Both the position numbers and the translations under genes were made by a program. From Pseudaeromonas paramecii (GTDB taxonomy: Bacteria > Pseudomonadota > Gammaproteobacteria > Enterobacterales > Aeromonadaceae), in assembly GCF_039540575.1 (NCBI RefSeq), contig NZ_BAABFC010000009.1, positions 1 to 64,000 on the forward strand: DNA of 64,000 bases, written 5' to 3'. Below, piece by piece: positions 34,813 to 43,316 of the stretch (position 1 is its first letter; each line of letters starts with the position of its first letter). The notes under the pieces are model-generated. The model made no database searches. It was not told the DNA's origin and saw only the letters and a list, made by a program, of their open reading frames with translations.

Positions 34813-35760
34813 ATGAAAGTGGCAGTGATCGGCGCCGGCGCCGTGGGAGTGAGTGTGTGTCAGTTTTTGCTGGATAACGGCGCCTGCGACACCCTGGTCT
34901 TGGTGGATCTGAATCAGGAGAAGGCGCAAGGGGAGATACTGGACTTCGGCCACACCACCTCGCTGAACTTCACCCGTAACGTCAAGATGGTGGCTGGCGG
35001 TTACGCCGACTGTCAGGGCGCCGGCATCGTCATCATCACCGCCGGAGCCCAGATCAAGCAGGGTCAGCAGCGGGATGAGCTGGCGCAGATCAACGTGGAA
35101 ATCACCCTGCAGATCGCCCGGGAGCTGGAGAAGGTGGCGCCCGAGGCCATCCTGGTGCTGGCCACCAATCCGGTGGATCTGGTGAGCCGCTTTATCATCG
35201 CCAACACAGGTTACACCGCCCAGCGGGTCATCAGCGCCGGCTGCCTGCTGGACACGGCCCGCTTCATGAAGATAGTGGCGGATCACGTGGAGCTGGACCC
35301 CAAGAACGTGCAGGGCTATGTGCTGGGCGAACACGGTGCCACCAGCTTCATTCCCTGGAGCCTGTGCAGCATCGGCGGCCTGTCATTTGATGACTATTGC
35401 GACATGGTGGGCAAGCCCCGACTGGCCCGCAAGGCCTTGTTGCAGTCGGTCAAGCAGGCGGGCTTTGAGATCTTCAATCGCAAGGGCAACACCAACCACG
35501 GCATCGCCGCCAGCGTGTATCGCATCGTCCAGGCCATCCTGTTTGACGAAGGCTCCATCCTGCCGGTGGGCGCCTACCTGGAAGGACAATTTGGCATCGA
35601 GGACTGTGTGCTGAGCGTGCCCTGCCTGGTGAATCGCCAGGGCATCGCCACGCGGTTACCCTATCCCCTCACTAGCCATGAGCTGGCGCAGCTGCACGGC
35701 TCGGCCCGCCACCTCAAGGCCCTGACCGAGCAGGTAAGAAAACAGCAGCACCTGGCCTGA
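34813..35760 (+). CDS. L-lactate/malate dehydrogenase superfamily protein (2-hydroxyacid dehydrogenase)
   Basis: 315 aa NAD-dependent oxidoreductase. The Rossmann motif is AVIGAGAVGVSV (about 4-15). Catalytic residues of the LDH family are visible: Arg in the mobile loop GQQRDEL, Asp and Arg in LLDTARF, and His in GEHGATSF. At the substrate-specificity position, which is Gln in lactate and Arg in malate dehydrogenases, this protein has Ile (AGAQIKQGQQR), and the loop Pro-Gly-Glu-Thr is replaced by Gln-Gly-Gln-Gln. This points to a more hydrophobic 2-oxoacid rather than pyruvate or oxaloacetate, but the true substrate is unknown. The gene stands alone. Confidence 0.85.
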   Translation: MKVAVIGAGAVGVSVCQFLLDNGACDTLVLVDLNQEKAQGEILDFGHTTSLNFTRNVKMVAGGYADCQGAGIVIITAGAQIKQGQQRDELAQINVEITLQIARELEKVAPEAILVLATNPVDLVSRFIIANTGYTAQRVISAGCLLDTARFMKIVADHVELDPKNVQGYVLGEHGATSFIPWSLCSIGGLSFDDYCDMVGKPRLARKALLQSVKQAGFEIFNRKGNTNHGIAASVYRIVQAILFDEGSILPVGAYLEGQFGIEDCVLSVPCLVNRQGIATRLPYPLTSHELAQLHGSARHLKALTEQVRKQQHLA

Positions 35761-36528
35761 TCAGCCTTTGGGTCGGGCGATGAACCAGGGGTTGAGCAGC
35801 TCGGCCTTGCTGTAACGCAGCGGCTCGCCCTCCAGGGTCACCACCTCGCCACCGGCCCCTTCCAGCACCGCCTGGGCGGCGGCCGTATCCCACTCACAGG
35901 TGGGCCCCAGACGCGGATACAGGTGCGCCTCCCCTTCGGCCACCCGGCAAAACTTCAGCGAACTGCCCACCGACAGGAGTTCATGGTCCCCCAGAGCGGC
36001 CAGGTAGTCCTGGGTTTCCACAGAGAGGTGGGAGCGGCTGCCGATGACCTTGAGCACCTCGGCAGGCTGCGGATGGCGAACGGCAATGGCGGTCTCGCCG
36101 GCATGGGAGCGCTTGAAGGCACCATAGGCCTGACCACCCCAGTAGCTCAGCTGCTGCACCGGCAGATGCACCACCCCGAAGGTCGACACTCCCTCCTCGA
36201 TGAGGGCGATGTTGACGGTAAACTCGCCGTTGCGACGGATAAACTCCTTGGTACCGTCCAGGGGGTCCACCAGCCAATAGCGAGACCAGCCGAGACGCGC
36301 CAACTTTTGCGCCTCATCCGACTCCTCTGAGAGCACGGGAAGCTCCGGGGTCAACTGGGCAAGCGCATCCACAATCACCCGGTGAGCCGCCTTATCCGCC
36401 TGGGTCAGCGGCGAGTCATCCTGTTTGACTGTCACATCTATCGGGCCATCGTAAACCGCCAAAATGGCGCGTCCGGCCTCTTCTGCCAGCCGGATCACGG
36501 ATTCAATCAATGACTTCTCTAATTGCAT
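35761..36528 (-). CDS. cysQ: 3'(2'),5'-bisphosphate nucleotidase CysQ
   Basis: 255 aa lithium-sensitive phosphatase that removes PAP formed in sulfate assimilation. Metal-binding motifs are SEESDEAQ (about 66-73) and WLVDPLDGTKEFIRRNGEFT (about 85-105). C-terminal GPTCEWDTAAAQAVLEGAGG is also typical. Its stop codon abuts that of the convergent dehydrogenase gene with no spacer. Confidence 0.95.
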   Translation of the reverse strand: MQLEKSLIESVIRLAEEAGRAILAVYDGPIDVTVKQDDSPLTQADKAAHRVIVDALAQLTPELPVLSEESDEAQKLARLGWSRYWLVDPLDGTKEFIRRNGEFTVNIALIEEGVSTFGVVHLPVQQLSYWGGQAYGAFKRSHAGETAIAVRHPQPAEVLKVIGSRSHLSVETQDYLAALGDHELLSVGSSLKFCRVAEGEAHLYPRLGPTCEWDTAAAQAVLEGAGGEVVTLEGEPLRYSKAELLNPWFIARPKG

Positions 36529-36742
36529 AGGGGCTCACTCCTTTATCAGTGGTGCCATATTACCCGCAACGGGTCGGCCTCCTTAGACCAATAATCAATG
36601 AGTTATAAACAAAGCTGTCTCACATCATGCCAGTGTGCTGCCCGGTTTGAGCGAGCCTGTATAGCTGTCAGTCCAGACAGACATGACCCGAGGCAAGCGA
36701 CCTACCCTTTGGCGTGGAAACACACAACATAGGGATATAGAC

Positions 36743-37054
36743 ATGAAGAAAACCAAACTGTTGACCGCACTGCTGCTGGCGGGTGCCTTGTTCCAGACCA
36801 ATATGGCACCGGCGGCCGAGCAGGCGGGCAATGCCGTGGAGCAGGTCGCGCCGGCCAGCGTGAAGATCAACATCAATCAGGCCGATGAGGCTCAACTGAT
36901 GAACATCAAGGGCATAGGGCCCAAGCGGGCGGAGGCCATCATCGCCTACCGCACCGCCAATGGTCCCTTTGCCAGCCTGGATCAACTGGCCGAGATCAAG
37001 GGGATCAGCCCGGCGTTTGTCGAGGCCCACAGCGCCGAGTTGTCACTGGAATAG
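36743..37054 (+). CDS. ComEA/YbaV-type helix-hairpin-helix protein
   Basis: 103 aa. Signal peptide (about 1-25, MKKTKLLTALLLAGALF) followed by a helix-hairpin-helix domain (about 42-100): INQADEAQLMNIKGIGPKRA and LDQLAEIKGISPAFV. Such small ComEA-like proteins bind DNA in the periplasm; in Vibrio the equivalent protein pulls incoming DNA during natural transformation. A role in DNA uptake here is an inference. The 5' extension to 36683 is not supported by a ribosome site or a plausible N-terminus. Confidence 0.88.
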   Translation: MKKTKLLTALLLAGALFQTNMAPAAEQAGNAVEQVAPASVKININQADEAQLMNIKGIGPKRAEAIIAYRTANGPFASLDQLAEIKGISPAFVEAHSAELSLE

Positions 37055-37064
37055 CCCTCCTCCA

Positions 37065-37094
37065 TCAGGGGGTTGGCCACCTGGCCACCCCCTG
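37065..37094 (+). terminator. Strong hairpin after the ComEA-like gene
   Basis: A 14-bp stem with a bulged T pairs TCAGGGGG/TGGCCA with TGGCCA/CCCCCTGA, closing a 2-nt loop. The sequence after it (AATTTCG) has a poor T run, so termination may be incomplete. Confidence 0.55.
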
Positions 37095-37101
37095 AATTTC
37101 G

Positions 37102-37130
37102 TTGGCCTCGACTGGCAACTCCGCTAAGAT
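37102..37130 (+). promoter_or_regulatory. Candidate promoter of galU
   Basis: TTGGCC (37102-37107) and TAAGAT (37125-37130) are 17 nt apart, about 50 nt before the galU start codon. Confidence 0.45.
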
Positions 37131-37181
37131 AGTGCGTGCCACTTCACATTCTTGCCTCTACCCCTATAGGAAATTACCAAG

Positions 37182-38093
37182 ATGAAGAAAGGGAACGCCA
37201 TCATTCGCAAGGCCATCATCCCGGTCGCCGGTCTGGGTACCCGCATGCTGCCCGCCACCAAAGCCATCCCCAAGGAGATGCTGCCCGTCGTCGATCGTCC
37301 TCTTATTGAGTATGTGGTACGTGAAGCCATCGCCGCCGGGATCAAGGACATAGTGCTGGTCACTCACTCCAGTAAGAACTCCATCGAAAACCACTTTGAC
37401 AAGAGCTTCGAATTGGAAGCCACCCTGGAGAAGCGGGTTAAGCGTCAGCTGCTCGCCGAAGTACAGAGCATCTGCCCGAAGGACGTCACCATCATGCACG
37501 TACGCCAGGGCGAGGCCAAAGGCTTGGGCCACGCCATCCGCTGTGCCCATCCGCTGGTGGGCGATGCACCCTTCGTCGTCCTGCTGCCGGACGTCCTCAT
37601 CGATGAGTCCAGCTGCGATCTCAAGGCCGATAACCTGGCGGACATGGTGCGTCTGTTTACCGAGGACGGCATCAGCCAAATCATGGTGGAAGAAGTGCCC
37701 CGCGACGAGGTGGACCAATACGGTATCGCCAACATCAACGGTGAAGCCTTGACCGAAGGTCACTCAGCGCCCATGACGGCCATCGTCGAGAAGCCACCGG
37801 TAGACGAAGCCCCCTCCAACCTGGCAGTGGTGGGTCGCTATGTGCTGTCCGCCAATATCTGGCCGCTGCTGGAGAAGACCCTGCCGGGTGCGGGCGACGA
37901 AATTCAGCTCACCGATGCCATCGCCATGCTGATGCAGCAAGAGCAGGTGAATGCCTATTTCATGAAGGGTAAGAGCCACGACTGTGGCAGCAAGCTGGGT
38001 TACATGATGGCCAACGTGGAGTACGGCCTACGCCACAATGCCATCAAGGATGACTTCCGCCGTTATCTCAAACAACTGGCGGCATCTCTGTAA
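37182..38093 (+). CDS. galU: UTP-glucose-1-phosphate uridylyltransferase GalU
   Basis: 303 aa. Makes UDP-glucose, the substrate of Ugd (encoded at 57849-59015) and of surface polysaccharide synthesis. The nucleotide-binding PVAGLGTRMLPATKAIPKEM motif (about 14-33), RQGEAKGLGHAI and DCGSKLGYM are diagnostic. It converges with rssB across a GC-rich hairpin. Confidence 0.97.
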   Translation: MKKGNAIIRKAIIPVAGLGTRMLPATKAIPKEMLPVVDRPLIEYVVREAIAAGIKDIVLVTHSSKNSIENHFDKSFELEATLEKRVKRQLLAEVQSICPKDVTIMHVRQGEAKGLGHAIRCAHPLVGDAPFVVLLPDVLIDESSCDLKADNLADMVRLFTEDGISQIMVEEVPRDEVDQYGIANINGEALTEGHSAPMTAIVEKPPVDEAPSNLAVVGRYVLSANIWPLLEKTLPGAGDEIQLTDAIAMLMQQEQVNAYFMKGKSHDCGSKLGYMMANVEYGLRHNAIKDDFRRYLKQLAASL

Positions 38094-38103
38094 GTCTGCA
38101 GCA

Positions 38104-38128
38104 GACCACCGGCGCCCTGCCGGTGGTC
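38104..38128 (+). terminator. Hairpin between convergent galU and rssB
   Basis: A perfect 9-bp stem GACCACCGG/CCGGTGGTC with a 7-nt loop lies 11 nt after galU and touches the end of rssB. There is no T run on either side, so it may act as an mRNA 3' end rather than a classic terminator. Confidence 0.5.
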
Positions 38129-39102
38129 TACTCCCATCCCAACCTTATGGTCAGGGTAGCCCCGCCATCGCCTTTCACCGCCATTTCCCAAGGCAGACGC
38201 CAGCCACGCTGGTGGGTGAGGTAATCACTCTGTTTAACGAGCCCCAAGGGCAAGCCTTCGGCCTGCTGCAGCCAGTGAGGTGACGCCAGACCGGCATTGG
38301 CATAGATCAGGGATTGCTCTTTGGCATTGAATAACAGGACGGCGGCATTGAGACTGCCCTTCAGCCCTGAGTCGCACAGATGCCAGTTCAGGTATTCCAG
38401 CACCCGGCCGGGCGCCCCCAATAGCTGACTCTCCCCCTGCTGAAACTGCCGATAGGGGCCGCTCAGCAAGCATTTCATCATGGCACCCATGAAGGTGGCA
38501 TCAGCATCCAGCACGGATAATTCACTGATCACCAGCAGCAGCCGTTCCCCCATCAGGAAGAACTCGGGAATGAGCAGCGGGCTATCGCTCTCGTAACTTG
38601 CCAGCCAGGCGCCCAGACGCTGCGCCTTGGGGGGAGACATGGCCCCCAGCAGGTGACTGGCGGCCACATCATCGTGGGCAAAGAAACGCAAATGCTGATC
38701 CAGCTCGCGCCGGGCAGCCACCTCCTCCTCATCGGCCAGGCAGGCCTGCAACACCCGATGAAACTCCCCCCAGTTACGGATGGGTTTAATGACATAATCA
38801 CAGGCACCGCCACGCAGGGCGCGGCTGACATCCTGCATATTGTCCTGGCCTGAGACCACCATGATGGGAATATGCGGGTAGCGGCGGTTGATACAGGCGA
38901 TGACCTGGTGACCATCCATCATGGGCATCTGCAGATCACACAGCACCAGATCCGGCTGATACATGGCCACGGCGGCCAGGCCTTCCACGCCATTGGCGGC
39001 CTCGTACACCAGATTGCCGCCCTGGCGTAACTGTGCCACCAGCGTAGTGCGAAACACTGGCTCATCTTCGATAACCAGGATCTTCAACTGCTGCTCTGCC
39101 AC
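38128..39102 (-). CDS. rssB: Response regulator RssB (sigma-S degradation adaptor)
   Basis: About 324 aa. The receiver domain (about 6-120) has the phospho-acceptor Asp in LVLCDLQMPMMDG and conserved Lys in YVIKPI; the C-terminal domain (about 140-324) resembles a PP2C phosphatase that has lost its metal-binding acids, the RssB architecture. RssB delivers sigma-S to ClpXP. Position beside galU supports the call. The start is a GTG; 39102 has AGGTGG 8 nt upstream, while GTG 39114 would add four residues. Confidence 0.88.
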   Translation of the reverse strand: MAEQQLKILVIEDEPVFRTTLVAQLRQGGNLVYEAANGVEGLAAVAMYQPDLVLCDLQMPMMDGHQVIACINRRYPHIPIMVVSGQDNMQDVSRALRGGACDYVIKPIRNWGEFHRVLQACLADEEEVAARRELDQHLRFFAHDDVAASHLLGAMSPPKAQRLGAWLASYESDSPLLIPEFFLMGERLLLVISELSVLDADATFMGAMMKCLLSGPYRQFQQGESQLLGAPGRVLEYLNWHLCDSGLKGSLNAAVLLFNAKEQSLIYANAGLASPHWLQQAEGLPLGLVKQSDYLTHQRGWRLPWEMAVKGDGGATLTIRLGWE

Positions 39103-39195
39103 CGCGTAAACCACCTGAGAGAATGAATACCATCACCATCAGGTTAGCCAAGGCCGCTCAGGAACAACAGGGCAAAGGCCGCAGACTTACATAAT

Positions 39196-39669
39196 TTAAT
39201 GCAGCTCTCGATACAGGGTGGCCTGATCCAGCACGCCGGCATAGGGCTCGTAATCCAGACGCTGCGCCAAGACAAACTCGGTCACCAGACGACGGCTGAT
39301 CTGAAGTAGCTCATCCGGATCCCATGGCTTTTCAAAGTAGTGATCGATGCGGGCCGCATTCACCGCCTCTATGGTATCCCTATGAGTCGCCTGCCCCGTG
39401 AGCAGTACTTTTTTCGTCTCGGAAAAGCGGCGATCCGCGGCCAATTGCGCCAACAGCTCTACGCCGCTACGTCCTGGCATGATGTGATCGGAAATAACTA
39501 GCGCCACCTGAGCCCCTGCCGAATCCAGCTCATCCAGCAGGGCTTCACACTCCTCTGCAGATTCGCACTCTTCTAGCAGAAAATACTGCTCCAGTGGTTG
39601 GAGGTCTTTCATCACGGCGCTCAGCACCTCCCGCTGGTCGTCGACACAGATGATATAGAGCTTATCCAT
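39196..39669 (-). CDS. Response regulator (receiver domain only)
   Basis: 157 aa. Receiver domain with acidic pocket in IICVDDQREVL, phospho-acceptor in LVISDHIMPGRSG, Thr in VLLTGQATH and Lys in YFEKPWDPDELLQ. The C-terminal 30 residues form a short helical tail without a known output domain. It overlaps the histidine kinase gene by 8 nt and is therefore its likely partner. Output is unknown: it may act by protein-protein contact. Confidence 0.88.
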   Translation of the reverse strand: MDKLYIICVDDQREVLSAVMKDLQPLEQYFLLEECESAEECEALLDELDSAGAQVALVISDHIMPGRSGVELLAQLAADRRFSETKKVLLTGQATHRDTIEAVNAARIDHYFEKPWDPDELLQISRRLVTEFVLAQRLDYEPYAGVLDQATLYRELH

Positions 39670-40981
39670 GATGCTTGGGTATCCTTATGCTGAATTCAGT
39701 ACCGGCCGCCTGGCTGCATACCGCCAGACTGCCTCCATAACTGTCGACCAGCCCCTTGACGATAGCCAGTCCCAGCCCCAGTCCGAACCGTTGCCCTTCG
39801 CGCTTGGTGGTGAAGTGCGGTTCAAAAATCCGTTCCAACATCGTTGGGGGGATCTGGGGACCATTGTTACCGACCAGAACGCGTACACCTTGCGAATCCT
39901 CGTCAGCGCGGATCCAAATCGTCGGATTAGGGGTCTGTGCCAAGGCATCGCAGCCATTTTTGATGATGTTGACCCAGATCTGCACCCACTCCGTCTCGTT
40001 GGCCAGGAGCGGCGTCAAGGGTGACAGCGCCAGTTGCAGGTTGATGCGGCGCAAGGGGCTGTTGAGCAGTGCCAATGCCTCGTCTATGGTATCCAGCAAT
40101 TGCACCCCAGGATGCCTGGCCGCCTCGCCACCGCCCAGCTGTTTGACGGAGCGCACTATGTTGGTGGCATGCTTCACCGCCAGCGCCATATCATGGCACT
40201 CCCGTCCCAGCTCCCAATGGCTGACGCCCTCCGCCAAGGCGGCTATATCGGCCTGGCCGACAGGCGCCCCCTCCAGCATGCGGGCAAATTGTCTGGCCTG
40301 CGTGGCCCCAAGACCGAAGGTCTGTTCCAGCACCCTCGCCTCCTGGCGAAGTTGGCTGCTGGAACGCAGCTGACCGGACCTGAGGGCCCGGTTAAAGAAG
40401 TCTTGCGCCGGTTTATCCGGCTGCCCAAGCCGGCCGCTGATAAAGCTGATCAGGGAGTGGCTGCTGTGGGCGATAACGGCAATGGCATTGTTCAGTTCAT
40501 GGGCCACCCCGGCGGCCAGCTGCCCCAGGGTGCTCATCTTCTCCGCCTGGAGCAGCTGACGCTCGGTATGCATCTGCTGCAAATAGGCCTGGTTAAGCGT
40601 CAGTTGCCGCTGTTTGAGCTCCTCCATGATGACCGGCATAAACTGCTCGGTGAGGGACAGGCCGTCGGAATTGACCTCGTTAAGCGCCTCCGCATCCAGC
40701 CAGGCCACCCGACAGGGCGTCATGGCCTCCAGTCGGCAATAGCTGACGAAGCTGCGGGAGAAGAAGCTGTGCACTCCCATGAAGCGCCCAGCCTCCACCT
40801 GTAATATATCCAGCCATTCGCCCTCGGCTGCCGCCAAGTAGCGCCCTCGCACCCGCCCCTCCAGCAACAGATACAGACACCGGTTATGAGCCCCCTGCTC
40901 CAGCAGTCTCTCGCCGGGCTGGAGATCCCGCTGGTGTTCCGGCGCGGCAAAGTAGCGCTGACGCAACGAATCCAGGCTCAT
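39662..40981 (-). CDS. Cytoplasmic histidine kinase with CRP-like sensor domain
   Basis: 439 aa with no membrane helix. Residues about 15-120 form a cyclic-nucleotide-binding-like barrel (GERLLEQGAHNRCLYLLLEG), but the usual phosphate-binding cassette is altered (FMGVHSFFSRSFVSYCRLEAM lacks the normal Gly-Glu and Arg), so binding of cAMP is doubtful. A helical linker leads to the H-box with His161 (AAGVAHELNNAIAVI), an unusually long helical insert, then the HATPase with N box (WVNIIKNGCDAL) and G boxes (NNGPQIP, FGLGLGLAIVKGLV). The ATG at 40981 overlaps the transporter stop (ATGA). Ligand unknown. Confidence 0.87.
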   Translation of the reverse strand: MSLDSLRQRYFAAPEHQRDLQPGERLLEQGAHNRCLYLLLEGRVRGRYLAAAEGEWLDILQVEAGRFMGVHSFFSRSFVSYCRLEAMTPCRVAWLDAEALNEVNSDGLSLTEQFMPVIMEELKQRQLTLNQAYLQQMHTERQLLQAEKMSTLGQLAAGVAHELNNAIAVIAHSSHSLISFISGRLGQPDKPAQDFFNRALRSGQLRSSSQLRQEARVLEQTFGLGATQARQFARMLEGAPVGQADIAALAEGVSHWELGRECHDMALAVKHATNIVRSVKQLGGGEAARHPGVQLLDTIDEALALLNSPLRRINLQLALSPLTPLLANETEWVQIWVNIIKNGCDALAQTPNPTIWIRADEDSQGVRVLVGNNGPQIPPTMLERIFEPHFTTKREGQRFGLGLGLAIVKGLVDSYGGSLAVCSQAAGTEFSIRIPKHHG

Positions 40982-42393
40982 AGATAGCCTACCCACCCCA
41001 TGATAAGCAGCATCAGATAACACAACAGTAGCCCCAGCAGACCGCACAGCACGCCCACCTTGGCCATTTGTCGGGTGTCGACATTCCCCGTGGCATGGGC
41101 CAGCGCATTGGGAGGCGTACTGATAGGCAACGACATGCCCAAGCTGGCAGCAAAGGTCACCGCCAGCAACAGGGCCACCAGGCCGCCCACCTCAACCAGG
41201 TTGGGCAGTGCCGCACCAACCGCCGCCACCAAGGGCAACAGCAGGTTGGCGGTGGCGGTATGGGACATGAAATTAGCCATCAGCAGGCTGACCAGGCTGG
41301 CCAGCAACAGCAGCAACCAGGGCGAAAAACTGGCAAACGGAATGGCCTCCACCATGTGTTTAGCCAGTCCGGTACTCTCCATGGCCAACCCCAGGGCGAT
41401 ACCGCCGGAGACCAGCCAGAGTACGTCCCAGGAGATGGTCTTGAGATCCTCTTTGGTGATGACCCGGGTGACGGTAAAGATGGCCACCGGCACCAGCCCC
41501 ACCACATAGGAATTGATCCCCAGCGGCTCACCAAACAACCACAGGCCCAGCGTCAGCAAGAAGGTGGCATACACCAGCCACGCTTTGGGTGTCTTGAGGA
41601 AACGCCCCCGGATCTCCAGCCGGATGACTTGCTGCTGTGCGGGGAACAGCCAGCACAGCAGCCACCAGGCGACCAGCATCATCACCAGCACGAAGGGCAC
41701 GCCGAAGACCATCCATTCCGCGAAACCAATCGCATGCTCGCCGGTGAGGTAACGCAAGGCGATGGCATTGGGGGGCGTGCCGATGGGCGTGCCTATGCCA
41801 CCTATGTTGGCCGCCAATGGAATCGCCAGGGTAAAGGCAATCCGTCCTGGATCCTGGGGGGCAAACACCCCCAGCACGGGCACCAGGATGGAAAGCATCA
41901 TGGCGGTGGTGGCGGTATTGCTCATGAACATGGAGAACAGGGCCGTGATCCCCATCAAACCCAACAACACGGCACGTGGATTAGTTCCAAAGGGATGCAA
42001 CATCACCCGGGCCAGATTGATATCCAACCGGTACTTACTGGCCGCCATCGCCAAAAAGAAGCCGCCCAGAAACAGCATTATGATGGGCGCGGCAAAGGTG
42101 GCCATGATCTGCTTGTAGCTCATCAAGATCCCCAATTGCCCCTCTGGATAACCACTGACCAGCGGCTTGATACCACTGTCGGAGAGCAGCAGCAGCTCCA
42201 GCACTATGATGAGCACTGAGGTGGCATAGATGGGGATCGGCTCCAGGATCCAGCACAAGGCCGCCAGCAGGAAGATGGCAATCACCCGCTGTTCCAGCAC
42301 CGTCAAGTCCGGGATCGGCAAGGCATCCCGGGGTAACAACAGCACGAACAGGGGGCAGATCAGGGGTAACAGGTATTTCAAGGCGCTCTTCAT
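40978..42393 (-). CDS. DASS/SLC13 family anion symporter or exchanger
   Basis: 471 aa with about eleven hydrophobic helices and two inverted-repeat halves. The first cation motif is SNT in SMFMSNTATTAMML (about 158-171); the equivalent motif in the second half reads SHT (ANFMSHTATANLLLP, about 380-394). Family substrates are di- and tricarboxylates or sulfate; which one applies is unclear. The conserved block IGGIGTPIGTPPNAIAL and its second-half counterpart MSLPISTPPNALAHATG are present. It is the first gene of an operon with the histidine kinase and response regulator, which suggests a role in sensing as well as uptake. Confidence 0.88.
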   Translation of the reverse strand: MKSALKYLLPLICPLFVLLLPRDALPIPDLTVLEQRVIAIFLLAALCWILEPIPIYATSVLIIVLELLLLSDSGIKPLVSGYPEGQLGILMSYKQIMATFAAPIIMLFLGGFFLAMAASKYRLDINLARVMLHPFGTNPRAVLLGLMGITALFSMFMSNTATTAMMLSILVPVLGVFAPQDPGRIAFTLAIPLAANIGGIGTPIGTPPNAIALRYLTGEHAIGFAEWMVFGVPFVLVMMLVAWWLLCWLFPAQQQVIRLEIRGRFLKTPKAWLVYATFLLTLGLWLFGEPLGINSYVVGLVPVAIFTVTRVITKEDLKTISWDVLWLVSGGIALGLAMESTGLAKHMVEAIPFASFSPWLLLLLASLVSLLMANFMSHTATANLLLPLVAAVGAALPNLVEVGGLVALLLAVTFAASLGMSLPISTPPNALAHATGNVDTRQMAKVGVLCGLLGLLLCYLMLLIMGWVGYL

Positions 42394-42635
42394 CGCTGGG
42401 CTCCTGGGACTGAGGTGGGTTTTCCAGCCACGGTGACGACAGCAAACACACGCTAGTAGCTTTAATTCAATAAGATGCGGATAACCGCCTTACTAGGGTG
42501 GTGCATTTGACCAAGCTTTTCCGTGAAGAGGATCATGGGGCCTGGGCAGCAAGTGGCCAGGCGACCGAGAAACGGTGGGCAGTCTCGCCGCTTTGCGACA
42601 TAATGCGCCGGTAGTTTATCCCAGCCTGTGATGCC

Positions 42636-43316
42636 ATGACGCCAGCCGAACATACCCTGCTAAGCCAGCCCAAACTCAGCCATCCGGCCCGTAGCCTGTA
42701 CTGGTTGTTGCTGCGGCCGGCGTGCCTGCGCCAGGCGGATTATCAGGTGAACTACCCTGAGCTCGGCCGGGCGCTGGCCGTCGAAGATCCGACAGTGCCA
42801 GGTGGCTTTGCCTATCAGGTGAACGCCCGCCAGCTTACCGAGCTGTTTGATGAACTGATCCAGGCGGGCCTGGTGGCGCTGCCACCGACCTGGCAGGCAG
42901 AGCATTATCACCTCTGCCCCATCAGCCTGCCCCTGTTGCCCAGCAGCAGCACCTTGCCCTTGCCCCAGGCCGCCTTTGCCATGCATGCCGACTGGCGCCC
43001 CGATGGGCAGTTCACCAACCTCGCCAGGTTATGTGGTCTACTGGACAGCCAGTACACCGAAGAAGAGCTAGGGGAGTTCATCGCCTACTGGCTTGGGCGA
43101 CCTGAGCAATTTGCCAATCAACATCAGTGGCAGCTCAAGCTCATCAAAGCACTGAAGGCCCGCCGTTATCCCAAACGAGCCGGACCAGAGAGCCTGCGGC
43201 AGCCACAGGGATATCAGCTGGTTGCGGAAGAGGAGCACCAGGGCCCCAGTAGCCGAGCCCTGGAGATGATGGCTCAGGCCAGACAACTGCAAGACAAAGG
43301 AACGCCAGATGAATGA
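42636..43316 (+). CDS. dnaT: Primosomal protein DnaT
   Basis: 226 aa. The C-terminal DnaT DNA-binding domain is clear (about 115-180): DWRPDGQFTNLARLCGLLDS and LGEFIAYWLGRPEQFANQHQ. The N-terminal oligomerisation domain (about 1-95) is present but diverged. DnaT helps pass DNA from PriB to the DnaB-DnaC loader in replication restart. It overlaps dnaC by 8 nt, so the pair is likely co-translated. Confidence 0.9.
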   Translation: MTPAEHTLLSQPKLSHPARSLYWLLLRPACLRQADYQVNYPELGRALAVEDPTVPGGFAYQVNARQLTELFDELIQAGLVALPPTWQAEHYHLCPISLPLLPSSSTLPLPQAAFAMHADWRPDGQFTNLARLCGLLDSQYTEEELGEFIAYWLGRPEQFANQHQWQLKLIKALKARRYPKRAGPESLRQPQGYQLVAEEEHQGPSSRALEMMAQARQLQDKGTPDE

